DNA from: Hypholoma sublateritium FD-334 SS-4 | Taxonomy: Eukaryota; Basidiomycota; Agaricomycetes; Agaricales; Strophariaceae | Direction: 5' to 3' | Assembly (NCBI GenBank): GCA_000827495.1 | Contig: KN817735.1 | Coordinates: 1-30,768 of the forward strand | DNA length: 30,768 bases | In this document: one piece after another, positions 11,005-22,203 of the stretch | How the letters are laid out: each line of letters starts with the position of its first letter | How positions within the stretch are numbered: position 1 is the first letter of the stretch | Notes under the pieces: model-generated | Seen by the model: the letters and a program-made list of their open reading frames with translations, nothing else | Told to the model about the DNA's origin: nothing | The model's database searches: none | Made by a program: the position numbers and the translations under genes

Positions 11005-11826
11005 ATACAGACGAGTGGAACTGTTTCCGGTGTCTTACGTGGGGGTGGGAGGTACCGTATTTCTGATAATTGATGCGTGGAATCAAATTGGTTGAATAAT
11101 TGGGCGATTCTTTGAGGCAAATTATTTCGCCGCTCTCTCGAGACTCGTCGTCTTCAGAAAGCTGGCTATTGATTAAACGGTTATGGTGTAAAAATTACAA
11201 TAAAATGTTACCAGATCTTCACACGTATGCCAAGCATTCAATCCAGAGGATGCCCCCAGCGGACCTCCGTCCCCAGTTCAAGTCAAGTTCAGGTTGGAAG
11301 GCAAATTTAGACGACTTCAACTTGTTTGCCGATACCGGCCAATTGCGGACATCAATACTCTAAAACGGGCGGAAAATGATGGGAGACTCCTTCTTTGAGC
11401 TCAGAGAGACTCGCAGATAGAGAATAGTATTTAATTGCTTTACGTTCAAAGTCTCGCTTCAATAAAAATTTTATGATAAATATTATGAATACGGTAGGAC
11501 ACTCACCCCATGAAATTGGTTTGTGTATACCATGTGTTCATGAATTTTAAATAAATATTCTTGCCGCTGTGGATGAATGATACTGACAGAATGTTACAGT
11601 TTCATTGCCCAAATTTGGTGAGCTATTGTACATTCACTCGCTGATATCTCTGTTCCTCACAGCAATTATTTCCGTAGGTCGTCCACAAACTACCACACAA
11701 ACCATCCACAAATCACTGCCCTCATCGTTTGCGATCCACAGGCGTCAAGGTAATATACATCAGCAGAGGCTACGGAGAACTCGCGATCTTGCTCTGCAGA
11801 TCTGAAGGCATGCAGGCTTTGGACTC
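11005..11826. other. Intergenic region, no gene seen
   Basis: This is the 3' flank of Cys-rich copy 3 and the upstream region of the secreted protein gene. Short frames at 11100 and 11605 have no splice support and no recognisable motif. Confidence 0.45.
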
Positions 11827-11834
11827 TATATAAA
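11827..11834 (+). promoter_or_regulatory. TATA box of the secreted His/Gln-rich protein gene
   Basis: TATATAAA lies 129 bp upstream of the ATG at 11963, followed by a CA-rich leader. Confidence 0.65.
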
Positions 11835-11962
11835 GGCGGTGGGAATCAACCCTGTTTCTTCAGCTGGACTCACCCTAACACACTACCCATCCACCTTCAG
11901 TAGCGTTGTACGCAGGACATATCGTTATTCAAGTCTTCCATTACGATTCAAAATTAATTATA

Positions 11963-12830
11963 ATGGTTCAAATCAAAATCTCAGCTCCTCTCGTCCTCGC
12001 CGTTGCCGCCGTCCTCCATTCCACTCTTGCCCTCCCTCAATACCGCCCCACCGGCGCTGTGCTGTGCGTCTCGGCTTATTTTTATTCGCGGCTGGGATAT
12101 TGATTACAAGGCATTATTATTTACAGCGAAGCGCGTGAGCCCGTGCGCCTGCGGCCGGGTGAGCCGCATCACCACAAGCAGCTGCACAAAAAGTACTCCC
12201 ACCACCGCAAGTACCACCACCGCAAGGCGGCGACTGCTGCTCACTCGAGCGCTGCGAGCGCTGCTAGCGGTGCACCGAGCGCTGGCGCGGACCTTCCCAC
12301 CGACCCCTCCGCTGCAGGTGGAAGTTCTGGCGCGGCTTTAAATTCCGCGCCCACCGCTGAGTGCGTCGCTTCGTGATGCCCATTTCGCGCGAAATTGAAG
12401 TTAAAGACTGATAAACTGGGCGTACAGTGCGGCTGCAGTCTCCCCTTCTGCTGGCGGAGCGGCGGAGGCTGCGCCACTGGCCGCACGTGAGCTGTATGTC
12501 CGGGAGCCTTTGAAGATGGAACACGTAAAAAATTGGGTGAACAAAAAATTGCACCGCAAGCGATACGAACAGAACCACAATCGCCACCACGTTATGCGGC
12601 AGCATCAGCCCCAGCAGCCTCACCAAGACCAGACCGAGCAGCAAATGCACGCGGACGACACGGCAGAAGCGATGCGGTATGTCGTTTCGGCGTTGTTTTA
12701 ACACTTCTTTGCTGATATATGCGGCAGTGCTGGTAATCCTTCTGCAAATGGGGGGGAGGCACCTACGATGTCTGCGCGCGAGTATTATGAGCATCTCATG
12801 AAGCGTGAGTTGCATGACGATCTTGATTAG
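11963..12830 (+). CDS. Secreted His/Gln-rich protein with dibasic processing sites
   Basis: Four exons (11963-12063, 12127-12360, 12428-12676, 12728-12830) give 228 aa. Residues 1-23 form a classic signal peptide with a hydrophobic core (LVLAVAAVL) and a likely cut after STLA. The mature chain is low complexity: a His/Lys stretch at about 48-67, an Ala/Ser/Gly-rich linker, then a His/Gln stretch at about 160-185. Basic clusters HRKR (154-157) and MKR (219-221) resemble Kex2-type cleavage sites; the second would release the acidic C-terminal heptapeptide ELHDDLD. Three AREP/AREL/AREY-like motifs recur. No enzyme domain is visible. It could be a wall-associated, metal-binding or peptide-precursor protein; none is proven. 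A TATA box lies 129 bp upstream. Confidence 0.78.
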
Positions 12831-13038
12831 ACACAATTCTACCATTATTACGTGCACCGGAATGCGAGCTGAATGATGTGTTGAGCACCAAGTACAGAAT
12901 TAACTAACTATGCGCTCTCTTTGCTCGTGTAATATTGCGGCGTAGGGGTGTTGAAGCCATTTAAATTCTTTTGAATTTCGTTTCCTGTCATCCAGTTGAA
13001 GGACTAATATTTAATGTTTGTACGCGCGCGTATCATAT

Positions 13039-13773
13039 TCAAGGGTCGCCCTCGCCCACATACACGGCCACGCGCAATCCACCCGGGTACGGGGCGGTCG
13101 TGCTCCGGAAGCCGTTCTTGGGATCGTCGAGATACTCGAACAGGTCCTTATAGCCGGCGGCGCCAGCAATCACATTATCTACAACGATCAGCGCGCCGAC
13201 TCTGAGGCGGGGCTTGACCAGCGCCAGTGTCGGCAAGGCGAGGAAGGTCCAGACTGCCCGCTGATAAGCAATCTCCACTTAAGAGCCTCAACCAAAGCAC
13301 ATACTGTCCAGCAACAGCGCATCCACCTGCTTGGGCAGATCCGCTTTGAGCGTCTCGCGGATATCGCCCTCCCGCAGCTCAATCCACCGTTCCACGTCCG
13401 CGCCGGCCCGGCGCCAGTGCTCTCGCGCGCCCGCCGCCTTCGTGGGCTCGTTCTCCGTCGCGATCACTTTGCCGCCCCCGTTCTGCCCGACGGCAAGCGC
13501 GAGGTAGATGGTGCTCACGCCGAAGGACGTGCCCGCCTCGACGACATGGCGCGCGCCGCTCGCGCGCAGGAGCAGGTAGACGAGGGCGGCCTTGTCGGGC
13601 TCGAGCGCGACGAAGCGGTCGAGGGCAACGGACGCGGGCTGCTCGTCTGTGCTCACGTAGGCGGGCTCCGAGAGCGCGGCCGTGTGCAGCTCGCGGAGGA
13701 GGGCGAGCGTCGATGGGGCGGCGACCACGGAGGCAAGCGCGGGATCGATGGTGGAGAGGTCAGGGGTAGGCAT
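13039..13773 (-). CDS. Class I SAM-dependent O-methyltransferase
   Basis: Two exons (13773-13305 and 13253-13039) with a 51-bp GT-AG intron give 227 aa, the size of the small caffeoyl-CoA-type O-methyltransferases. Motif I of the Rossmann fold is VVEAGTSFGVST at about residues 77-88; VIATENEP follows as the acidic loop that would bind the SAM ribose, then REGDIRETL and DALLLDIW (motif IV region), then ALIVVDN. These enzymes methylate small hydroxylated substrates or, in bacterial and fungal relatives, unknown metabolites; the substrate cannot be read from sequence. No metabolic gene cluster surrounds it. A TATA box lies about 66 bp upstream. The gene is GC-rich, and this produces a 260-codon antisense frame that I reject. 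Confidence 0.85.
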
Positions 13774-13838
13774 GTTGGAGAGACGCGCGTTGCACTGTGA
13801 GAGGAGCGGATAGAGGAGGCACTGGGCATTGTAGATGT

Positions 13839-13845
13839 CTTTATA
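13839..13845 (-). promoter_or_regulatory. TATA box of the O-methyltransferase gene
   Basis: Read on the minus strand the heptamer is TATAAAG, 66 bp before the ATG at 13773, a normal spacing for a short-leader fungal gene. Confidence 0.6.
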
Positions 13846-14459
13846 CTTCGCACTGGGCCTCGCATGAATGAGTCATGTCTGTGCCGCGAGATCACCTGCC
13901 TCCCCTCTATCCACTTGCCGACCAACAAATTCGCTCTAACCACGGCCGTGTATGAAGGGCTAGCTTCCATAAAGTAACTTCTTGAACCTTCGTGCACTAC
14001 GGATATCCGTATGTAGGGCTCTTCTCGGAAAGCACGAGACCGGTCCACGCAACTCGCAAGAGTGCGCAATGGGCGTGTTAGGTGGCGTGAGGATGATGCG
14101 GGGCCAGCTACGCCTCCAGGTCGTGGACAGAATGCTCGGGGACTTGCTGCATATCAGTGCGTGGTGTCTGTGGGGTCGCTGCAGTCGTACGGGAGCAGAC
14201 GAGAGTGGCTGAGCTCGGTGGTAAGCGTGTCCCATGCAGCGAGGTGGCACTACTTAAGGCCGGAGACGAAGATCTGAATCGGAGCCGGTATTTCTGCTGT
14301 TCGGCACGTCCGGCTTGTAGGACTTGCACGGAACGAGTTCGCGGGGCACCCATGGTTGTGAGCAACACCAAGTAGAGGGTGGTGCATCTTCATCAGAGGA
14401 ATGATGTCCGTCTTTGGAAATCCGGGATGAAGATTGAAAATCAACCTGGAAAGTGTAAG
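13846..14459. other. Intergenic region, no gene seen
   Basis: Upstream flank of the O-methyltransferase gene up to the left arm of an inverted repeat. Overlapping short frames on both strands reflect composition; none has a motif or splice support. Confidence 0.4.
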
Positions 14460-15363
14460 GTTGGCGGGAACAACGCGGCAGGATTTCCCAACGTCGACTG
14501 ATTTTGCACTTCTGACCGAGGTCAGTTTCGTCCGATACGGTTCTCACGGTAAGCATCGAGCTCGTTGGAGAGCCTTTTGAAGCGAGGATGGAGATAAATA
14601 CATGAGTTGTCTGTTAATGATGGTCAAAGTTATGTTATACAGTAAATCTCTAAGAGGTCTTGAGCAAAAATGAACTGGTATGTCTTGTTTTTCTGAAAAA
14701 TTGAAGTGCTTTCGAGGTGCTTATACAAACAAAGAGTGAATTTTAACTTTCTACGACAGTTTACCCAGAAATATATTGGTCAAAAATGTTTTTATCATGT
14801 GAAAAAAACATAGTAAGTTGTCCGAGATCTGTTTCCATTCCCCAACCTTTATGTCGGTTTTTTGTGTTCATGTTTATTTCAAGTTTATTTATAGNAACCT
14901 GTGTTGCANGAAGTGTCTCCTCCAGCAGTAGCCAANTTATAGTAGATGTGGTATGTTTCCAGTGATCTAATATCTCCAATATAATATCATCTTTGGTTCC
15001 ACCGAAGCCTTTGTGTCTGGTAAAGGCTGGGGAAAGGAGCAAAATGCATTATCTGGACGTGATATCATGCCAGCTTGTCAAATTAAATTCAAGTCAAAGC
15101 AATCTAAGAAACGCATATTAGAACTACATAAATTAACACATATGTTTTCACTGAAACATATATAGTACTACTTATACAAGATTAATGTGGAAGGGGCTTG
15201 GGCTTGGGGAACGCTGTAGCCAGCGCTTGGCTAGCGCGCAATGAGCAANCACAGTACTGATCATTTCAACTGGAACCCGTCCAGATATGGGAATTGGTCT
15301 GTGCGAATGTAGTGCGGAAGGCAAGTGCGAAATCAAAAATCCTGCCGCGTGGTTCCCGCCAAC
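14460..15363. repeat. AT-rich segment bounded by inverted repeat arms, possible degenerate DNA transposon
   Basis: The left arm (14460-14511) and right arm (15323-15363) are inverted copies. The best block is 27 bp with one mismatch: 14460-14486 against 15337-15363, read on the right arm as AAATCCTGCCGCG, one base, then GTTCCCGCCAAC. A second block, TGATTTTGCACTT at 14499-14511, pairs with 15323-15335 with one mismatch. About 810 bp of AT-rich DNA lies between, with four isolated n bases (14895, 14909, 14936, 15249). No transposase is readable; a 93-codon minus-strand frame (14761-15042) has no recognised motif. I found no clean target-site duplication, so this may be an old non-autonomous element or two inverted solo repeats. 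Confidence 0.5.
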
Positions 15364-16120
15364 GCTAAAAGTGATGCCGGGAAAATGGCCAAAGAAGGAG
15401 ATTTCGTCTAGTTTAATTTTTCACACATTCTATTAGCCCAGCAAAAATAGAACGCCATCTCATACCATCTCCTTCCGCTGTTCCCACCTGCAACGTCTCC
15501 AAACCTGGCGAATATGACGGCGTTGAAGATGCTCAAATCTCCTCCTCCATCCCACCAACTGCAACGCGCGCCCTTTCATCGTAATCAATCCCGATACTGC
15601 CTCGTCAACGGAAGCGGAAGGCGAAGCATTTGCAATCAACTGCAACGTATTCTGCTGTTGTCGCGAATTCTTCCCTACGCATGACTTATTTCAAGTAAAA
15701 TACCCAGAGCACAAGCGCGAATAGATGTTTCTTTAGCGTCTCGCTGTCGACCACGGATGGTGACTCGAATGTTCAGCATTTCTGGCTTCATTACATAGGC
15801 TCTCATCCCGCAATGTAACGCTGGCACTGCAGCGGAGCGGTGGCACACACGCGAATGGATCATTACTTTCCCTCCCGGCAGGTCATCGTTCAAAGCGGAG
15901 AGATTCCTTCGGAGAGGTGCGATCGTTCGCTATACAGCACCTGGCTGGCTCAATGCTGATTTTCCCGCTCATCCAGGTCATATATAGTGTGCACAATCCC
16001 CATGATGGCATATTACAATTACATTACTGTCTACATAAACTAAATAACAGGTGAATAACGCATATATCTTATTTTCGTAATGATCGTCGCCGAGGCTGAT
16101 GCATATAGACAGGTGCCAAG
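15364..16120. other. Intergenic region with possible gene remnant
   Basis: Between the inverted-repeat segment and the end of the first coiled-coil gene. Two minus-strand frames (15460-15645 and 15675-15893) are mildly protein-like but have no convincing start, splice partners or family. I do not call a gene. Confidence 0.35.
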
Positions 16121-17491
16121 TCATAGCGGCGAGTCCGTGTCCTTTACAATACCAGCGATACCGGAATAAAGGACCACCTTAGGCTTCAGCAATACCGCCT
16201 CTTTCCAATCTCCCCTGGTACCAGCCACCTTTTCTGCGCGAACCAGCCCGAGATCCGTCGTGCAGATGATGGTTTCCTCCTCAGCGGAGCCCGTCCCAAT
16301 AGCGTCTTCCATCGTCGTTGGGTCGTATACGATATCGGGTGCGATGTAGAGTGCTTCCAGATCACAGGAGGTGATCCCTTCGCCGATATGCCTGTTCAAC
16401 TCCACTGCAAGCTTCATCACTACCGCTACCCGACTTCCGAATCGACTGATAATGCGTTCGTACGCCATCTCTGGCGTATCCTTGAGCCCGGCGGTCAGGA
16501 AGATGTTGGTGATGGCGCCCAGCATATCGAGGGATAAGTCCGGCTCGTTCGCCAGCATCCTCTGCAAGTGTTTCCGCGTGAGCTGACGCCATCTACCGGA
16601 GACGGCTTGTTCCTCTGGTGACGAGGTCAGAATATTTTACACATATATGCGGTTTGTATTCAACTTACCTGCCTCTCGGACCCTTGCATAGATTTCGCTC
16701 AACATGTGCTCATCCTCTGGAGTTTCAAAGACCCAAGACGAAATAATCCAGTGCGTATACGCCGTCATGCTCGCTTGCACCGCAAGCTGCACAAGTATCG
16801 GTTCTTCGTGGTGTTCTGAAAGCTTGAGCAATTCCGCCATTCTAGGCCCGACAGTATCTTCTGCTCGCGCATACGCCTCCCTCATCTCGTCCGACTCCTG
16901 CTCTTTCCCTTCGAGGTCGATCTTCTTCTCTTCTATCGGCAGCTCCTCCGTCATACTCGCCGCGATTTGCATAATCTCCGAGTTCAGATTCTCCAATAAC
17001 GAGACGACCTCGACGTTCGACAGCAAATCGGCCTTGGTCAAATACATCTCCGCCCCCTTGAGTTCCGCAGTCCGCATCTCGAGCAGCTCGACCGTGTGTT
17101 TGTGCTCGGTCTTCGTCGTGTGCAGCTCCGCCGCCAGACGCTCCTTCTGCCCGCCCAGCACGCCTGTGCGCTGCGACAGCGTCTTGTTCTCTTCCCGTAT
17201 CGCGACGAGCTCTTCCTCGACGTGGCGCGCCTGCGTCAGCAGCTCTTCGATCTCCTTTTCGCGCGAGGCCGCGACGTCCGCCGTTTCCTTCACCTCGGCT
17301 TCTTTCTCCTTCAAGGATTGGCGCAGAGCCTCGAGCTCCTGCGCGGTCTGCGCCTGCGTGGCGGTGGAGGCCGTCCAGTCCCGCTGGACGTGTTCCCATA
17401 GCGTCTTGAGCTTGAACGCGCCGAACAGCGTGGCGACGGACAGCCCGACGACGGCGAGCGAGGTGAATATGGGCGACGGAGACGAGGTCAT
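16121..17491 (-). CDS. Membrane-anchored coiled-coil protein of a Basidiomycota-specific family (paralogue A)
   Basis: Two exons (17491-16669 and 16614-16121) join in phase 1 to 438 aa. Residues 9-28 are one hydrophobic segment (IFTSLAVVGLSVATLFGAFK), a likely membrane anchor with no obvious cleavage. Residues ~40-165 are heptad-rich coiled coil. The C-terminal ~270 residues are the conserved part: LNSEIMQIAASMTEEL, the EDTVGPRM and EHHEEPILVQ segments, WIISSWVFETPE, then after the intron EEQAVSGRWRQLTRKHL, ITSCDLEALYIAPDI, ICTTDLGLVRAEKVAG and the end LLKPKVVLYSG. I know this C-terminal pattern from many unnamed mushroom-fungus proteins; no function is established to my knowledge. Paralogue B lies immediately downstream in coordinate, same strand, with the intron at the same position and phase. 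Confidence 0.88.
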
Positions 17492-18918
17492 GGCGGCAGG
17501 CAGATGCGTCAGGTCAAGGAGTGTGGGGAGTCACCCATTCGAATGCAGGCTCACGGACGCGTCGTGCTGGCGCTTTTGGCTATAGGTGGTGCGGCAGCGG
17601 TGCAGTCAGTCATCCTGCGCCATGAGGCGGAAACGTGTGCGTGGGTGGAACAGGAACTGCGAGCATCACCGCGCCCTGGCCGCGTGGGATGGGCCCCTCG
17701 GCCCCCATGCGAGAGCGGGCGCGAGAAGGCATGCCCGGACGCGCTCTGCTCTAATGGAAGAACCAATCACTCCGCGTATGTGTTCACGACGATGATGAAC
17801 GGCAGGCGCTGATGCGGCGACATTTATAGCTCGCGCGGGATCGTTATCGCGCGACGCGCTTGCCTGGGAGCGGAGTGGGCTTTGACCCCCGGCGGTGGAG
17901 AACTGGGAAGGCAGCCCGGGGACAGATGCGCGCCTGCCTGCGCCTCCTTGCGTGCCCGTTTCCCGGGGTATCAGCCAACCTGACGCATCTGCGCTGTTTC
18001 AGATCGCAGCGCATCGTGGTGATTGCGTTATGTAACACTTAAACCGACAATCTCTCCACCGTGTCACGGATCAGGGCATGCAGGACAGTGCACAGTCCAG
18101 AGGGTCTACGAGCGCATACATACGCTGGTCTCTGGGACGCGAGAAGGTCGTCGGAGGCTCTCGGTGCTGTGGCTGGTCCCTGGCTGTCTTATCGGTGGCG
18201 TCATGATCCTGCCTGCCGAACGCTCTATATATCGCGGCCTGCACATGACTCCCCCGTCGCCCAATCAACGATGTCCAAAGTTATTCCGCGACAATGTCCT
18301 CATAGGCTTGGCCAACCGGTTTCGCATCCGTTGATGAGGTGGATCTAGCGCGGCACATCTCAGCATCTAAGGTATCGGCGCTCGTCTTATCTGTTTTTTG
18401 AACGCTATATGAGTCTACGAAAGGCTCCGGCGGTCTGTACTAGGCAGGCAGGCAGGAGAAAGGGTTCTGGCGCCGAGATTGCACTCTAAAACGCCCCTCG
18501 CTACAAGTCATTGACGAGGTTCATCGGCGGAAAATAGGCTGCATACCGAAGCACGAATGAGACGATACCTCCCATTATTAGCCCGCGCTACTTAATTCAT
18601 ATCCGGTAGTAGCGCTCGGTTGTCGTGCTCTGGTTCTGGCTGTTGTGTTCCCGGACAGGTCTTCGACAACTTCTACGGTGCCATCACAGATTTTGAACAC
18701 TTTCTTATTGTCTATTCTGGAATCAATCAGTACGTGCTGTATTTAAACGCGTTTCTTCCATTCGAAAAGATTTAATTTAACATAACTTTCTTTACAGAAA
18801 TATCGGAAAAGCGACGTTATCGTGGGCTTGTTCTCGCGGGCATTGGGTTTTTCCAGTAAGTTAATAGATTCACTTGTCATATGCATATAAAATTAAATAG
18901 CTCCCATCATTCACAGTA
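17492..18918. other. 1.4-kb spacer between the two coiled-coil paralogues
   Basis: Upstream of paralogue A and downstream of paralogue B. On the minus strand a TATAAAT lies at 17828-17822, about 330 bp before the start of paralogue A; this would imply a long leader. A TATATAT at 18225-18231 has no good reading frame after it on either strand. A short AGGC microsatellite sits at 18442-18456. Reading frames here are short and GC-driven. I found no tRNA or small RNA I could defend. Confidence 0.4.
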
Positions 18919-21226
18919 TCAGAAAATAGCGCCGTACAAGACGACCTTGGGCTTGAGGAGGAGTTGGTCTTCTTCCTCGTCGACGTTCCTGGCCAGCTGG
19001 ATGCCCAAGCCAACGGTACAAATGACCTGCTCATTGGGTGGTACGTGGCGCGTTGAGCGCCGTCTGTCCGTGCGTCGGAAGTCGTCGTCGTTCGCCATCT
19101 GGTTTGAGTCGAAAATAATCCCTGGCTCGGCGATGATGCACTCTGTCTCGCCAAACACTCCCGCCGCGGTCCACTTGTTTAGCCGGACGGCCTGCGTGGC
19201 GATTTCGGACAGTTTCGGCGCGAAACGTTCGATCAGCTCGGACAGCTTGCCCTCCTTTTTCCAACCGCAGAGGGCGAGCACCTTCGTTATCTCCTCCACA
19301 AACAACGCCAATATCTTATCGTTGAGGTTCGCGGGAGGCACACAGTTCTTCAGGGCCGTCTTGCGCCATTGTAATGCTTTCTCCACTCCATCTAGTCATC
19401 GGGTGATGAGATTAACCACAATCGACAGAAGCGGGGAGAGGGACTCCACCTGAACCGCGAATCCGCTCGAACAAAGCCACCAGGAACGTGCCATACTCCC
19501 ACTCAGTTGGATACCACGAAGTGATGATGCGCATGCAAGAGGCGATCAGGCATCCTTGGAGCGCTGTTTGGACCTGGATGAGGAAAGTGCTGTCGTCGGC
19601 GGCTAAGGCCGGCGCCCTGCGGGCGAGGGACCTGACTAGCTCTGTTCCAAGCACCGATTTTAGATTGGCGGCGAGCGCTGTGCGACGTTCATCCCCGGCC
19701 ACGAACCTCGCGGAAATTCCCGTGGAAATGCTTTCCAGCTGGTCGGTCATAGACGCCGCGGTCTGGTAGATTTCGTCGTTCAACATCTTGATCACGCGCA
19801 CCGCGCTGTCGAGGCGGTTGCTCCCTGCGACACCAATCATGCGCCCCGTCCTATCGGTCAGCGCCGCAGGCGGGCGTCTGAGCCCCTTCGTGGCGCTCAT
19901 CTCGCTGGACTGCTGCCGGAGCTGGTCGATGAGCATGCGGTTCTGGCGCTCCATTGCGGTAAGGCTATTCTGGACGTCGACGAGCTGCGCAGCGACGTGG
20001 GCGTTGTTATTCTCCAGGATTGAGATCTGGATGTCCTTGGTCTCGTCATCCTTTTTGGCCTCTGCAGCGCTCTCCTCGTGGTGGAGGAGCTGGGTCTCTA
20101 GCTCGTAGTTCTGTGCGTAGACCTCGCGCGCCTCCTCCTGCCCTTCAGAGACTTCGTCCTCCAACTTCGTGATGCGCTCGTCTTGCTCTGTGATCTTGTC
20201 CTCCAAATGTGTAACCTGGGCCGAAAGCGCTGCAACTTTGTTCTCGTTCTGCGTGCGCTCAATCGAAATGACGCCTTGCAGGCGATCGGCCTCGGCAGCA
20301 CTGCTGAATTGCGCACTTTCGAGATCTACCTGCAGCTGCATTTTCTGCGCCTCCAGCAAATCGATCTGCTCGGAGAGGCGGCTGACATCGTCTACTAATT
20401 CGGTGATTGCTCTTGCCTTGATAAGTAGTTCGTCCTGTGCGATCCTCAGCTCCGCTTCTGCCTCTCGAGCGTGATCCTGTGCGCGGTCCTGCGCTTCCAC
20501 TGCACGTTGTAGCTCCTCCTCGTGTCTTCGCGCGGCGGCCTCCAGATCGGCAGCGGCGCTTTGGCGCTCGTGTGCGATGATCTGTAGCTCCTCCTTGTGC
20601 TTTCGCCTGGCTGCCTCCATCTCTGCCGCAGCTCGACTACGCTCCTCCGTGACGTTCTTTAGTTCCTCCTCGTGTTTCTTCACGGCAGCTGCCAGCTCTG
20701 CCGCGCCTCTTGCGCGCTCCTGTTGAACGGCAGCGCCCACCGCTGCTGCAGTCTCATCGGCTTTGTGGTTGATATCAAGTTGCGTCCACTCCTCGGACGC
20801 CCCGACTTTGGGAGGGGACACCATCGCATAACCCGGCTCGTCGGCGGCTTCCTCCTTTCCTTCTCCTCTGCGCACGAGCTTGGGAACGACCGATGCTTCC
20901 TCCATCAACGGGGTGCCATAGAACGAGAGCATAGATTCGTTGTCGGATGAGAGGACAGCGTCGATGGAGTCGGCCCTCGTACTCCGCGGGGCGGGCGAGT
21001 GTCTACCCGGCATGTGGACATCGGTATTCCCCGGACTAGGGCTCTGCCGCAGCGCAGCATCTGCGGTGACGACGACGGTGGAGAGCTTGGAGGTGGCGAG
21101 GCTTCTGAGGGCAGGTGTGTCTTTGTCTTTTTCAGCGGCGAGGCTGGCAACGCTCGCTACGCGTCTGGCGCTGTGCTCGCGGCGGCTCTTGCCGAGGAAC
21201 TTCGCGACAGAAAACAGCGTCGACAT
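18919..21226 (-). CDS. Long coiled-coil protein of a Basidiomycota-specific family (paralogue B)
   Basis: Two exons (21226-19450 and 19391-18919), phase-1 intron of 58 bp, give 749 aa. The N-terminal ~150 residues are polar and disordered with no membrane segment, unlike paralogue A. Residues ~155-470 are coiled coil, including three exact-length 25-residue repeats at 175-249. The C-terminal domain matches paralogue A: IYQTAASMTDQLESIS against IMQIAASMTEEL, RIITSWYPTEWEYGTF against WIISSWVFETPEDEHM, ALQWRKTALKNCVPP against GRWRQLTRKHLQRM, and the ending LLKPKVVLYG in both. The pair therefore shares a C-terminal module attached to different N-termini, one membrane-anchored and one apparently soluble. 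Function unknown; a scaffold or tether is only a guess. Confidence 0.88.
20480..20704 (-). repeat. Three tandem 75-bp coding repeats inside paralogue B
   Basis: Residues 175-199, 200-224 and 225-249 are three 25-residue units following AA-[ED]-[LM]-x-A-A-x-[KR]-[KR]-H-x-E-E-L-[KQ]. Each begins with Ala-Ala and holds a central H-x-EEL. The unit is not a multiple of seven, so every unit shifts the coiled-coil register. Confidence 0.8.
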
Positions 21227-22199
21227 GGCTTGTGTATGGATGGATGGGTCGGGATGGGGGCGATATGACGAGCCCTCAGCGCACTAATGAGGCCTGTACG
21301 TGCAGACAAAGGCCTGTGTTTGTGGCTGGATCAAACGAGGCCTGCCATGAGGCGTCCCTTTGGAGCCGCAGCTGGGTGGTCGAGTCATAGTGTTTCGCTT
21401 TTTGAGATCGCAGGTGAAGCATGGGTAGTTTCATCGGAAGAGGGTAAGCCCCGTGCGAGAGTGCTGTGAAAGTCGGGCTAAGATAGTGCTGTAGATGCCA
21501 TTGATAGTCGTATCTATTTGAGTAATCAGGGGTACCATGTGCGTATTAGTTATTCGTTGTATCGACTCCTTGTATTCGACACTTTGTCTGTAGGATACTG
21601 TAGGTATGGGTCCGGGATCGAGGTGCCGCGTTGCAACTTCCAGCCTTATAATCGTTGAATAGAAAAACAATAAACCAAGGGTGCTGGAATGCAATTTTCG
21701 ATAAGTCGTCAGAGAAAGTACCCTACATTGATAGACCGCAGCTCCGACATTTACTTATATTCCTTACAAGACTGCTAGATTTTCCGAGAAGATCAAGAGT
21801 TGTGGCACTCTGACATATGTCACGATGATACAGCGTTGAACGCCTGGGGTGAAAAATTGGTATGCAAGCTGAAGCTATATATATCATCAATTCCTTTTGC
21901 ATTCCGGCCCTAATTTCCACTTTCTGACATTAGTTGGACATCAGTATAGCAGCTAGCTGAACAAAATTAGGCTCAGTTCTGCCTTGTATTCCCCTGAGGG
22001 CCAGAGGTTAAGAATTGGAACCATGGCAGGCATATTAGCTATTATAATTTTTTGCGCAGGAGCGTTACTTACATACAGTTTGATCCATTGATGAACTCCG
22101 AGGCAGTTCAGCTTGTCAAAGTTGCTGTCCCTGATTTTGGCGCCGAGAGCCTATATACGGGCGCCGCATGGGACTTCTTTCCCAGCCCTTCTCTCCCCC
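21227..22199. other. Divergent promoter region between paralogue B and the Hsp70-like gene
   Basis: About 970 bp between head-to-head genes. AT-rich TATA-like runs are at 21876-21884 and 22152-22157; the second is only about 45 bp from the Hsp70-like ATG. No supported gene. Confidence 0.45.
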
Positions 22200-22203
22200 A
22201 TGA
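22168..22203 (+). promoter_or_regulatory. Short upstream ORF overlapping the Hsp70-like start codon
   Basis: An 11-codon frame (ATG at 22168) ends at TGA 22201-22203, overlapping the main ATG (22200-22202) as ATGA. Such an overlap is compatible with stop-restart translation. It matters only if transcription starts upstream of 22168; a TATA-like TATATA at 22152 would put the start after it. Confidence 0.35.

Noticed and set aside
13018..13800. 260-codon plus-strand open frame
   Set aside because: Antisense to the O-methyltransferase; long only because the gene is GC-rich. The minus strand has the SAM motif and TATA box.
16704..17585. 293-codon plus-strand open frame
   Set aside because: It is antisense to the coiled-coil paralogue A, Ser/Cys-rich as expected for the complement of a Glu/Lys/Ala-rich gene, and has no motif.
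18023..18348. Possible plus-strand gene after the TATATAT at 18225
   Set aside because: No start codon downstream opens a protein-like frame and no introns rescue one.
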